Shown here in pieces: positions 37,190 to 50,700 of a DNA stretch of 64,000 bases; position 1 is the first letter of the stretch; each line of letters opens with the position of its first letter. The stretch comes from Nectonema munidae. Taxonomy: Eukaryota > Nematomorpha > Nectonematoida > Nectonematidae. Made by a program: the position numbers and the translations under genes. Below the pieces are notes generated by a model. That model ran no database searches and had not been told where the DNA came from. It saw nothing but the letters and a program-made list of their open reading frames with translations. The DNA lies in NCBI GenBank assembly GCA_030549495.1, contig JAUIRK010000017.1:62001-126000 (forward strand), given 5' to 3'.

Positions 37190-37345
37190 ATAACTTAGTT
37201 AGAAGTGTGATGACATGTACCATATTTCAAGGTTGTTTGTGAATGTCGATTTAGATGGTCATTGAAAGATGTCTTGAATCTTACACGCTTTGCTTTATGT
37301 TGCAACGCAAAATGCTTGATCTATTTTCTCCAACACTGAGCCTTG
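37190..37345. repeat. Diverged dispersed repeat, copy 1
   Basis: Shares catgtaccatattt, gttgcaac and ttgatctattttct in the same order with 44999-45125. No coding signal; the family is unknown. Confidence 0.5.
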
Positions 37346-37739
37346 TTCCTCTTCATAAGGTATTTGTGTAATAAAAAAGTTCTCCCTTCAATTTTATTGA
37401 ACTTTTCAGTCTTTTTCTATGAGTTGCAAAACCACAACATTAGACCCAAATGGTAAACATTTTTTATGTTGCGTTTTGACTCCGACTACTCAAAACGTGC
37501 GACTCCACCGACCCTTCAACAATATAAATAGTTATTTTCACTTTAAACATATTTTTGAAAAAGCGGATAAAAATTTGGATTTGCTAGTATTTTTGAGGTA
37601 TTTAAATACACGAGTATGAGTTTTTTAAGTTTTCTTGAATCCTATATGTTACATCATGTATTTATCATCTTACTCTTTAAATTTTATATTTCATATTTTT
37701 CTTTTCTTAAAAGTTAGTTTATGTTTTAGTGTGTTTTTG

Positions 37740-38773
37740 ATGGAACATTTAGAACACGAAAATAGTTTCTTTATTCAAGGAAATCCATTAGAATACAATA
37801 GCTCTTCAGATAGAAAAGAAACCCTCAAAAATGTAACAAGTGATTTCATTCACAATTCTCAATCGAGTAGCAAGCAACTTTCGGTTAATGATTTGGACAA
37901 CGCTTTCAAAATTTCTCTTGCCTTAAACCATAATTCCCCATTAAAGAACGCACAACAACCTTTTTCAAATAGGGTGAATCACTTCTCACACTCCCTCGCT
38001 AATCACTCTGATCCAGCCAAATCCTGCGATCCTACAGCTTCTTACTTTTGCCCCTCTTCCAAAGTCTCAAACATGTCCACGCCTGACAGCGGAATAGATT
38101 GTGAGAAGTACACCTCATCCGACTTAACGACAACTCCTCACGCCCTTTCATCGAACTTAGTTTATTCATCTAATCATAACAACACACAACCATCCTCACT
38201 TTCTTCGTACCAAATAGCGACAATAGCCGAAGAGAGACGTTCTTTCATTGAAAATCATGAACCAGTTTCACGTTATAATAGTAGTCACATGGCCAATGCC
38301 CATGCTAGTGAGTTTCACACAAATAATGGTAATAATCAAATACTCAAAGATGCTGTCCTTTCTAATGCCATTGAACCACAGCAAGTCCATCCCATCAGTT
38401 ATACTACTGGGCATATAGATTCAAATAATCATTGTGCAGACAGGCCCAAATCTACTGTTGTCTATACAAGACCTCTATTTCACAATCCTACTGAATCTAC
38501 CGCAAGGTTTATGCCCTCGAATAAAGGTTTCGAGAAACATTATTCGCCTTCACTTGCATCCACTTCATCTTCCGTGTCCAACCCTGAAACTGAACGCTCT
38601 GAAGAGTCACGCCACCCTTCTTTAGAAGGTTCTTTTTCCAAAGGACCAAGAGATGTGTATAGACGGGATGAATTTGACAAAAGAAGTTTAGATAGAGAAA
38701 ATGCGTGCTACAGTGATGCTGGCGTTTCTCTCACTCGACCTAGATCATACAAATTCTATACTAAAAATCGAAG
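37740..38773 (+). CDS. SEC16: SEC16 exon 1 (large disordered N-terminal exon)
   Basis: Encodes about 344 Ser/Asn/His-rich residues with no recognised fold, as expected for the Sec16 N-terminal region; the donor is CGAAG|gtatga. The frame is open upstream to 37635, but that part translates as a hydrophobic stretch typical of AT-rich intron. A good acceptor (atgttttag|T, exon from 37730) suggests either an upstream exon or a start at ATG 37740. Confidence 0.75.
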
Positions 38774-41700
38774 GTATGACCTTTAACAATCTTCTTAAAT
38801 TTTATGCAATCAAATCTTTTTAGAAGTCAAGACTTCGAAAATTACGACCAATGCAATCTTTCTGAGTCTCCATATTACCCTGAAGCTTGTCCTATGCCAA
38901 GATATAAACATTGGGAAGATAGGAAGAAAAATCGAATACCCAAGTCTAATTCCTTTTCTTGCAAAGGAGGAAGTTCGAGGTATTCGAGTAATAATCTTAA
39001 CTCAAGGGAACAAACTGAATCGCGCTTTAAAAATGATGTGCCAAGGAGGATGACTAATCATTCATCTTCACCTTCTTACAAACAACAACAATATCCACAC
39101 GCAAAGTCTGGCTACAAGAGAAGCAGTTTCGATCTTTCATCAGGTGACTATTCCTCAATTTTTTTAGATAACCCCTTTTTCTTAAAATCAAAGATCATTT
39201 CATTTTATATGCTCATCAATACAATGAAAATACAAGTTACTCAAAATAATATTTTTGCTGATTTGTGCATTGATTATTAGGTTGACCAGCCAGTTGTGGA
39301 TAATCCCAGACGCGTAACTTGACGCTTTCACTGTAGGTTGGAGTAGTTATAAGGTGAACAAAAACGGTAGAAAATCTTTAATTCCAAAGTGATCAGATGA
39401 GAGAAGCCCTGCCATATAAATACATGCTTGAATTCTCCTAGTTCGATTTCGAGTCCTAGCATCTCTACGTGCAGAATTTTATCAAGAGAAAATTCTTCTC
39501 GTTTAAAATATTTTCAATACCCGAGTGGCAAGCAGCATTGTCCATAACCAACACAACATGAACTTGGTGTAGCTCTAGGGTTTTCCTCAGGGTGGTTTTG
39601 ACGAAATTTTAAGCTTCGTTTTTTTGAAGGATCCTCTTCTAATTTTATGATAAACTAAGCCAAAAGAGCTAATTGTACCTATCAAATGAATGCTTGCTCC
39701 CTTTGAAGCTGCAGCGGCCACGCAGCATCTGAGGCCTCGTTTTGATCGACCTTGATTTCCTGAAATGTGTATATTAAAATTTATTTCATCCATAAACAAA
39801 ATGGGTTTTCCCTCAGATTGTTGTTCCAGAAGCTCGACAACAACTGTTTTCTTTTTTCTTTATTTATGAGTGAATTAGCCCTTTTCTGGTTCAAAGCGAA
39901 CTTCTTTCAAAGTGTACAGTAATAGGTCAAGGTGACGTCTAATGCTTTTTTTTGAAATTTCAAAGGAAAACTTTTCGGTAAATTGACTTTTCATCTGTTA
40001 TAGAGATATTCTCGGATTGGATTCGATGCATTCTATGCATTTTTTTGTGTTGTTCATTAATTTTCGTATTTCGAGCTCCACCTCTTCCATCTGGCTTGTT
40101 TCCCTCTTCGATCCATCTATAAATAGTGGTTTTTTAACTCTGAGACTTTTTGCCAATGCCCTCCAATCACCGTCTGCTTCGTAAACTGTTAAAATTTGAT
40201 TTTTTTATCTAATGATTGAATCAACTTTTTTTAACTTTTGATTTGGCATGCATATTGTCGAAGAATAAAATGGAACGAAGAATTATCAAACAAAGTTTTA
40301 TTGAAATTTTACAATTGCTAATTTAAATAACCTCTCATGAAAATTTTCTCAAAAAATTTTAATAAAAACTTTTTGTTCAAATTTGTTTACTTTTTTTCAT
40401 TCAAATGAAGGCTTTGACAAAAGTTTAAACGAATGAAAGAAAAACATGGAAAAATTTATTCAAAAAAATGAAAAAAAATCCCAATATCCTCTTTTGAATT
40501 TGCTAGTTCCCATTTTGAAAATGAAAAGGTCTATACTATTACGGCACAACCTTTTTGAAAAAGAGCGACTGATGTCATTGAGTTATCAGTGTGTGTATAT
40601 TATTTGATCTTAAATGAAGGTAGACTTTTAGTAACTTTAACTAGGAAGCGATTGAAAAACATACAAAGCAAAGAATAAAATTTGAATTTAATTAACTGTA
40701 ATGTTTGGCATCTTTGTTTTTGTCACGTAAAGACCAAAAAGAAACAAAATAATTCTTTGTTTCTTGAAAATCTAAATGATATCAACTTTAAGCAGTGTGG
40801 GAATGACTTTTGTTTCGACAAAATTTCTTTGAGTAATGGGCAAGTCAGATTAAATATTTTTAGATAATTCCTTTACGAATTTTCACATTTGCATCAAGAA
40901 ATTGAGTAAGCTGACCTAGATCCCTTTGTAATGCTGCGCCTGGAGTATTAATCAGTTTTACTTTTTTTTGTCTCTAATTGCAATCACATATCTCCATAAT
41001 TTTGAATAGGAAAATTATATTAAGGAATACTTGTGAAAATTTTCGAGATCATAATCTGATCCTGGATGACAGAATGATTTTTCAATTTTTGCCATTCTAG
41101 CATACATATAGCCTTTTCCTTTAAAGTTTTAAAATAATTTAAAAAAACTCTAGAAAAATCATTCCTAAAATAAAAGTTTAAAAGGAAAATACTTAGAAAT
41201 CAGTTTTTGTTTATTTATGCAGGTTATGATAGAGAAAACTCTGATACAGTAAGTATTTAACATCTGCGTAGACAAGAAATTGTATTAAAATTTTAAATGA
41301 AATATAAATTAAACAAAACCGATTTCTCAGTATTTTTCTTTTAGGCTTTTATTTTAAGAATGATTTTCCTAGAGTTTTTTATTTAATTATTTATTACCAC
41401 TGTCTCCCCATTTGGCTGGGAACTGGCTTGAAATAGGCTAGACTTCGGAGCATTAGTATATTCTAGCTATGGCTCCAGCTTCCGCTCTGATTCCATTCTT
41501 TTGAAACCGTTTGCCCCGGCTCCATACCTTACGAATTTATTTGGCATGCCACTATCATAGAGAATCAGCCCGAATTCAGTTTCGCAAAATTTTCACTTTT
41601 CAACTATAAATTTCAATTAAGTAAAAATTGCACCAAATATAAATAAAACGAAGTGAAAGTTAAACGCGGATCAAAAAATGTAGTATTAAGGACATAAATG

Positions 41701-44700
41701 TTTATAAAATGCTTTTTAGTTATTAAATCAATTTAAAGAGGCGATAGCTCAAATTGACGTATCAATAAATCTAGATTATTGTAGTTTTTTTAATATAATA
41801 GAAGAACTGCATCAAATAAAGTTTCCACCTATTAAATTTATATCTTTCACTACTATATTAATATTCTGGGCAACTGGCCTGATTTGATGATGAGATGGTG
41901 ATATTAAAGTTAAAACAAATTAATAGAGGAAAATAATGATGATAATCAGATCTAAAAATATTTTAAAAAATTTACAAAACTATTTAAATGCGATAATAAT
42001 AATAATAATAATAATAATAGTAATAATATGTGAGGGAAGGAATATTACAAAAAAAATCCAAAATTATAAAAACATTTAAGTTTTTTAAAATTGCAAAATT
42101 CTCCTTCTCCAAACGACGAATCCTAAGATGAATTTTTATTATATATAAATTAGCACTAACAATTAGATATATATACTAAGCCCGCAGTAGAGAATTACAT
42201 GCTGCGTGAATAAACATGTGAGTTATTTACTTAATTTGTTTATAAAATATCCTTGTCTTTCTATACGCTACATTCAGATAATATGTAAAGCCTCTGTTGC
42301 ACAGAGATGTTAGGATCTACATCTATTCAAATCCTGATTTCGTTGTCGCTATATTTATATGGCAAAATTTAGCTAAAAGCTAGACGTTTGTTCTTGTGAT
42401 GCTATTTCATGATTCCACCGATTTGAGAATCAGTGTCCGGGGAAATGATAATATTGTATGCTTTTAATATAAAAATCCATTGACGAGTTTCATTTCCTGC
42501 AAAGGTTTTTCGCCTGCTTATCTTTTCAATGAGTTTTTTATAAGTTAAGCCAGACGATTTCTTTTTTATGAAAGACTAGTTTCAATTCGCTCTGAAAGGG
42601 TTAATCACGGTCCTTCTAATTAATACGAATATGGATGAATTTATGATTTCTTTTCTTGATTGAAATAGAAGTGAATGCTCCAGTTTATTATTCCGACTAT
42701 GAAATATCTCGCAACACCTCATCAGCGCGTAGGAAAGCAAACTCGAAGCAAGCCCATTTTCCATTCAAGCACAGTGGTGGGAAAGAAAGCTTAGCCGATT
42801 CTTACGATTTTGCTGACAGTTATCAAGATTATTGCAGGCAGTATTATGCATTGCATCAAGCTAACTTCTCTCCTGATTTCTTGCCCAAAAATTTGCCCTC
42901 CTTCAATGAAATATCTTCAAAGTATTCGAATCAACCTGGTGAGATGGTTGACCGTCGCAAGCTCCTCTCAAACCCGATGAAAGCTTATTCTATGTTTATG
43001 CGTTGGTATGTGAAGAGTATTACTTGTCGATTTTTTCATTGAAATGATTTGGCGCTTTTAGAGAGTAGGGCTTCGTATGGACTCTTTTTAAACCATAGCA
43101 ATATCGTTTTTGCACTTTGGAAGAATAAACAAAATAGAAAGGAAGAAAGAAATGCGATATGTTTATTATTTTTAGCTAGTTTTTTAATTAGTTTCATAAT
43201 TAGGCAGTCGTTCAATCTTATATTAACAATTCTAAAACGATTTTCGTACTAGAGTCCTGACTTTTTTTAATTACTCAATAACTCTAGAAAAATCGAAGTC
43301 TGCTCATCTATCTGCCTTTATACTTCCCGTTATTTTTTCATTTGCTGACCTACTTTCCTTAAAATTAGAATAAGGACCCAGCTTTCGGGTGTTGATATAT
43401 AATTACTACAATCTTAATAGCTTTGCCCTAATAAGTAAACTGGGCCCTTACCGATCAATGGTTAAGTGATGGGAGCGCAAGGTTGCAATCCAGTTGGTCT
43501 AGGTTCGATTCCGAATCGTTATCATCCGCCTCATTTGTCCATCTATGGAAATTCTTCCCATGGAGGCGATACTAACAACTAAAAAATAAATCGAACATGC
43601 ATTCTATTATATCATGCAGCCGTTTCGCAAATTACTGTTAAAATGAGGGTTGCGCAGTCTTAAAAACTTCATAAATTTGGCACCAACTCTTCACTTCTGA
43701 CTTATGTTTATTTTTTTTTCATTATTTAAAACAGTGTTTCTCAACGTGGGCCCTCAGGCCCACAAGTGGGTTTTTAAAGTTTGAAAATGGGCCTGAATAT
43801 TTTTTTGGGCTTAAGGTGGGCCTCAAGAATATTACATTAGGTTTAAAATTTTTGGTTTTTTCAGTGATTTAAAATTTTGTAATTGCTCTTTAGGGTTTAT
43901 TTATTTATTTAGAGATGTGATTTTTCAATACAAACACATTTATTCATAAGCCATTTTATGGTAAAGGGACTATGGCAATTCAAGGACGAAACGCTAATGT
44001 CTTAGATTGTGCTGAAAAAGTGCGTGGTTTTTTAAATAAAATAAGTCTCTGAAAAATTCATCTACAAAAAAATGAATTTGCTTTTTTCTCTAATTTGGCA
44101 GAAACTTCTCCAAGTCCAGAAGTAATCACAAGCTGTATTGACCACTTACAGAATCTAAAAGATGACATGACTAGAAGATTTAAAGATGTCATTGAAATGA
44201 GTCCGCCTAGTTGGATTATGGATATTGAACATTTTGATATTTTAAGTGATACAGATCTTGATCCTTATACTGCTGGAGAACTTCTTGAACTGAAAGAGAA
44301 CAAAGTATTAATGGCAAACATCAAAAAGGATGGCTTGATTGGATGGTTGAAAGTAGCATCAAAACATACAATGCTCTTTGAAAAAGTTGTCCCGTTTATA
44401 CTTGGTTTTCCTACTACTTGGTTGGTCGAGACAGGATTTTCAGCAGCAAATGATTTACTGACAAATAAGCGTAATCATTTGCAAATTGAAAAAGAGTTAC
44501 GATTAAGATTGAACCAAGGTCTGAAAATTCATTTTGATAAGCTAATAAATAGACACCAGGAACAGTCAAGTCAGTGAAATTTTCATTATTATTTATGCTA
44601 ATAAAGATTTTATTATTATTTAAACTTTATTAAAGGTCATGTAGTTCTATATACGATCATATGACGTTTAAATTAAAGCATTGGGTTTCTCTTAAAAAGT

Positions 44701-47700
44701 TAAGTGGGCCTGAGGTTTTTTTTGCACTAAAAATGGGCTTGGAAAGAATAAATGTTGAGAAACACTGATTTAAAAGGCTTAAAAAAGCCGACTCAAATTT
44801 TTTACATACCAATTCCGACTCCTATCCCTTTCCAACTCCACTTCACCTATTTTTAATTCTTGAGACTGCAACTCCATTTATGTGTAGTTTTTTAACATTG
44901 ATGACTCCACCTATATATGATTTTGCGACTTTGACTTTAAAAATTTGTGATTTATGCAACATCAACTTTTCTGTTTCAAATGTTATAAATCTTCAAAAAG
45001 TGGGACGGCATGTACCATATTTTTATGAATATCACTTTTACAGTTGTAAAAAGATGTTCTGAATTTAAAACATTTCTGTTTTGTGTTGCAACCCAAAAAT
45101 TTGATCTATTTTCTTCAACATAATTTTTTTAAAATATTCTATTGGTTTGTATTTGTAGTTTAGTCCTTCCTCGCCTAAAAAAGAAATACCTTGATCTTAT
45201 AAATTCGATCCAAAAATATTTCAGCCCTGTGCTTCGCTGAGTAAAATGAGTAATAGATTTTTTTACAAAAATATTGCCAAGTATCTCAACTCACAAATGC
45301 CTATATTGTGAGGATGGGCTCAAAATTTTTCTGAAATTAACCGGTTATTCTATCCGTTAAAAGATATTAAGCAATGAATTAACCTGTTAACGAAAACACA
45401 GTCAGTTACCATCACTAGTATGAATAGCACTTAAAGACTTTCAAATCGAAAGCTTGCATTATGTTTTAATGTTTCCTTTCAATACCTATTTATTTGATCA
45501 TTTATCATAATAGGCACATTTTTTCAATTCTTTTATTGGCAGATTAATAGGTTTCTTATATCTTTGTGAAATTTTCATCCCTACATCATTCATATATAAT
45601 ATATATAATTATCGTATTTGCATATGGTCCAACTAATTAATCTAGAATCCCTCTAGCGCTTTACTTTATATAATAAGGTTTGCATAATGGAAAACATTAC
45701 TTGTATCAAGGCAGTTTTTGACAAAGCTCGTTAAGAATTCTAGCTAGCTAGAATATTTAAACTACATATCTAACTATGTAACGATTTGTTTCTAGCTAAC
45801 ATGAACATCTGTCACAAATTGAAACTTTAATTCTAACAGTTATTCAGGAAACATTTTTTAAGTTATTATTACTTATAACTATTTTTGATTTTTAGGTACT
45901 ACGAAGCTTTGGAAGGTATCTTCTAACTTTTCATTTTTATCTATTTGGTTTTCATCATCATGCATGTAATGATTTCTAGAAGAAACTCCAGAGCCGTTGC
46001 TTTTCTCAGCTCCTCATATAATTGGTACATTTTCTCCTAATGGCCAGTTTTTAATCTCTCTTCCAACAGATCCCAAAAAAGGAAATCAAGCTAGGATTCA
46101 GATTCACTCCATTCAGGTATTTTAGCATTATTTCTATACACTATTTTTACTACTTTCACCAATCGAAATCTGAACTCCAAAAGATCTGACATTTGCCTGA
46201 CAGTCAACTGTCCAATGGTCAATTTCGAAGTAACACAATTCTCCAATGGAGAACTAACCTATTAAGTCAAATTATCCTTTTTGGATGAAGTCCTCTATAT
46301 TATTTATATACTTATCGATAAAAACACCTTTTAAAAATTAAAGTTGGAGCGTGGATTTCGAAGACGGCTTTTATGGATGAATATATCCATATACTATCTT
46401 TACCTTAATTGATACACGCCCTTTACTCTAAAATATATTCACAACATCAACAACATATGTCCTTTTTACAGTTTACAAGCCCATATAAATATATTTAAAT
46501 AAAAAAGACAAAATATTAAAACAAGTTTTAGAAGATGTGAGGTAAAAAAGTTTTTGTAAAATCAGGTTAGGAAAAATATAGAGACTGACAAATATATAAG
46601 TATAATAAAAAGTAGTAAGTGTAATATTTTGTTCCATTGTGTAAGAAAGTATACAAAAAATCGTAAGAGAATTGATCATATTAAAGGAACGCTTTATTTG
46701 AAAACAATCAAGATAAAGGAATGTAGTCGTTCTGAAATATATTGTCTGTTTTTAAATAAAGTATTCCTTTGATACAGGCGCGCACATCCGGGGGGCGAAA
46801 ATGACCTTCTACAGATCTAACACTCTAACTAACTGAACCACTAGAACCGGGTTTAAACGGATCCTGAAATGGACTGTGAAAAGTAGCGTCTCTTGAAGCT
46901 TATCCCCCATTGCTACATCACTATTTAGCTGGAACTTACAAAATCCCTTTATTTTTTATTCCATTCCTGAATTGAATGTGAAATCTCTCTTCTAGCTGAG
47001 TATTGAGAGTAACATATTCACATTTTTCTCAATTGCATGCACTGAGATCCCTGATTTATGAGGACAGTAGTTTCATTTAAAGTCTGATGAGCGTAATGAT
47101 CTCATTATATTAGATATGGATGCTCGCCCATTCAAAATATACAATATATAGGAAACAGTAGTTAGTTAGTAGTATTAACTAATAGGTTGACGTGTTGATC
47201 AACATTAAAATTCTGTTCCACCACATACACATCCATAATGTATACAAAACATTTGAATGGTTGAGCGTTGGCAGCCTATCTGAATATTGCTGAAGATTTC
47301 AATATCAAGAGAAAATTATTTTTAATTTTAGACAAGTGTTGGAATATACTAATATATTTTTTAGAAGTATTTTGCAGGAATCCGGTCTAAATATAATACT
47401 CGACTTTTTAAAGGAGGAAAAACGTCAAAAAATGTTTGTTTAAGTTGAAAAAGAATGTTATTTTACTACAATCGGTTGTTTTAAATTACTAGGGAGTGGG
47501 ACGGAATGAAAAATTGTATATATTAACATTTTTATATACGTATGAAATTTTCTTTTTAGAAACTGACGAATAAAGTAAATTTATGATTCTTTAATTTTAG
47601 GCTTATCTAAAAAGATCTTTACAAATATTTTTCGAATAATTACAAAATTTCTTTCCTTATACTTCAATCGATATATAATAAATTCCTTAATCTCATTTTA

Positions 47701-50700
47701 ACCCATTTACGACCAATGTTCCTATTTGGGAACATAAGTAATTTCATCTTCGTCTGCTTTTTTCAATGACTTTGAATATAAATCGTCTGCGTTTTTTTTA
47801 GATATCGTCTGCTTTGCTTGGTCTTAAATGGGTTAACCCATTCACGACCAATGTTCCTATTTGGGAACATAAGTAATTTCATCTTCGTCTGCTTTTTTCA
47901 ATGACTTTGAATATAAATCTTCTGCGTTTTTTAGATATCGTCTGCTTTGCTTGGTCTTAAATGGGTTAAACTAGTTTTTATTTTACTAGACTGCTTCCGT
48001 TTATATTCTAAAATGCATTATTGAATATTCACATGAAGTGAGGAATTTATTTTGAAAAATTTGTAACTTAATGGTTTGCGAATGATTCAGTTCGCTCCAT
48101 AGTCTAAATTCTAAACCAGAGGCGCGCAAAATTAAAAGGGAACGAAAAAGCCTCCCTCTCCCGAATTAGTTTCTAATTTCTTTTTTACTGAATATTCCAA
48201 TCAATGTCAATTCAATGGGATGGATGCATCTGCTTTGTCTAAACCAATTTTGGCTCTGTTGTGAACATTACTACTCTCATATCATTACTCACTTCCAAAG
48301 ATTTTCGAAATTTGGTTTCAAAGGCAAGTAGCATGGGTAAAATGTGTGCTCACACTCATATGTAGTGGCAAATCGAATCATAACTTTCAGGGCAATCTTT
48401 GCAGCATCAGCATAGGACTCTCCTATTTCAATCGAAAAATCGCTATGAGATATTTCACAAAAACATGTTTTCCACCTCCTCAATCATTAACCAAATCAAT
48501 AAACTGTTCTTGAATTAAGAAGTCTTTTGAGGACAGATAACTAACTAATGGAGATTATAAAGAGGTTTTTAATAAATTTATAGTATTTTTAAAATTTTAT
48601 AGTTTAGGAAAATAAAGAGAAATTTCTTGGCTAAAATATGCTACGCGGTGTTTTTTGTGGCTCAAGGACATCTACATTGATGAAAATCTTATTCTCACCA
48701 ACAAATATGTTTGAAAATCCGGCAAAAGTTTTCTTGCCATAATTGCAGCTTTATTACAAAAGCTGACAATTTTTTATGACAATGTGTACTGTGATCTCTT
48801 TTCCTTGCAGCGCAAGATTAGGAGAATTCATAGATTTTAATATGTTGACTAAAAATGGTAAGAATATACGAAAACCGATATCAGGAAATTTTATATGCCT
48901 GTCTGGTTTGCTTTGCAGAAATTGCTCGCTTTCTTTTCAATTGCTTCGAAACTCTTCCTTTAGACAACGACCTCATGCTTGAGTGCAACAAGAGTTTTTC
49001 AAATTTTTCGAGTCTGAAAACAAAGAGGGAGTTGAAGGCAATGGCTTTAAATAAATACACTGTTTAATTACTCCACTGAGAACATTTTTAAAGCCATCAG
49101 GCTTTATTATTAAGGCTTGGCGATGAATAGCGCATTGGGTACCAATTATATCTGAGAATTTTGTTTAATCAGAGTCTAAAAACTAGAACAACAAGAAATT
49201 GATAGAGCATGGTCAGTACACACTCCAAGTGGATGTTCTGGCTTAATCGCATGTACTTAAAAAATTGTCCACCTTGTCAAATGTTTCTCTTGCAGTGTTT
49301 CTGCTGTCAAAAGTTTGGCAAAACAAAAAGTTGGCTACCAGGTGCTTGTCATACTCTGAGCTAAATTGGCAACATCTATGGTTTCAGCAAGCTGAATTGC
49401 AAATCAGTAAAAAATCAAGTTCTGAATCAATAAAACAACCTCTGATATGTCATCAGGCATCTCCCTTATTAGTCTTTTAACGGTATCGTTTGACAGGAAG
49501 ATATGCTTCAACTATGAAAGTTAATAACATTTACATTCAATATGATATCTTTCAGCAATGTAATATTAGCTTAAAAATGCCCCCTATGTTGTGGGACTTT
49601 TTGACAACAGCTTTTTTTTAAATTTCAAGTATGAGGCTTCATATTTCATTTTTTTTAAGCCATTCACATTTGCTTCACATTTACATCTATAAAATCAGGC
49701 CTGAAAAGCCATAAAAAAGTGAAAATAGTTTGACTCAATTCAAAGACTAAAATATCTATTCTTTTAAATATGGCTTATTAGCAAAAATCGCAATTGACCT
49801 ATGTTGCGCTAACAGTGGTTCTCAACTCATTTTAGGCCGTGGACCAGTATATAAATTAAAAAATATTGTGGACCATTTTATATCTGAGTAAGTGTAAATC
49901 AATTATAAATCAAAAAGCATTTTATTTTTAATATATTTATTCAAATAAAATTCTGAAAAATTACATCAAATAATTAGTATAAAATATTTCAAAATACTTT
50001 TTCCAAAAACTATAAATATACAAAATTTATATGAAGAATATACAGAAAATACCATATATATATATCCATTATGATTAGTAGTCATTTTTCCTTTAACCAG
50101 ATTTTTGGATTCTCTTCTCACTAACCAGCATTTCGATGTTAAGAATTGTGCTTGATAATGCCCAACGAATATCACTTTCCACCGCAAGTCGATTCCTCTG
50201 TTTTGACTTAATGTGCAGCAAATTTGAAAAACCACTTTCGCACATGTAGGTTGATGAAAATAGTAGAAGATATTTGATAGCATGTGTTGACAAATTTGGG
50301 TAAATGCCAATCATAGTGGCCCAAAATTTTTGCATTGAAGACTTCTGATACACATCTTGAGACTCCAAATCATTTTTTAGTTCCAAGAACTCCTCTTGAA
50401 AATCTTGTGGAATGCTATCAACATTTGCTGTAAATGGATTCCTGATAAAACATAAATAGTTGTTTGTCATGTCCGCCTCGGGAAAATATCTGTGAAATTC
50501 ATCTTGCAAATTTCGTGAATGTTCGCAAAATTCTATTTGAATGTTTTTCTTTTCTTCAAGCATAAAATCCAAGAATGGGAATTGAATCAAATTGTTATTT
50601 TCTACTCGCCCAATCCAGAGTTATAATTTTTCAAGAAAAGCTTTGATGATGCCTTGGTGAGAAAACAAATTTGCACCTTTTCCTAGCAGTTGGAGATTTA

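Larger units (their letters stand above)
30250..37700. other. Long AT-rich stretch upstream of SEC16
   Basis: Holds one SINE, one TTAA-flanked MITE, a (ttaag)n tract near 32120-32140, a run of about 19 G at 32341-32359 and a G9 tract near 32937. No host exon was recognised; 5' exons of SEC16 may hide in it. Open frames at 31122, 31564, 33013, 34669, 35821 and 36792 show no recognisable motifs. Confidence 0.45.

Noticed and set aside
37419-37619. Upstream 5' exon of SEC16
   Set aside because: Open frame without similarity, and no donor that joins in phase to 37730.
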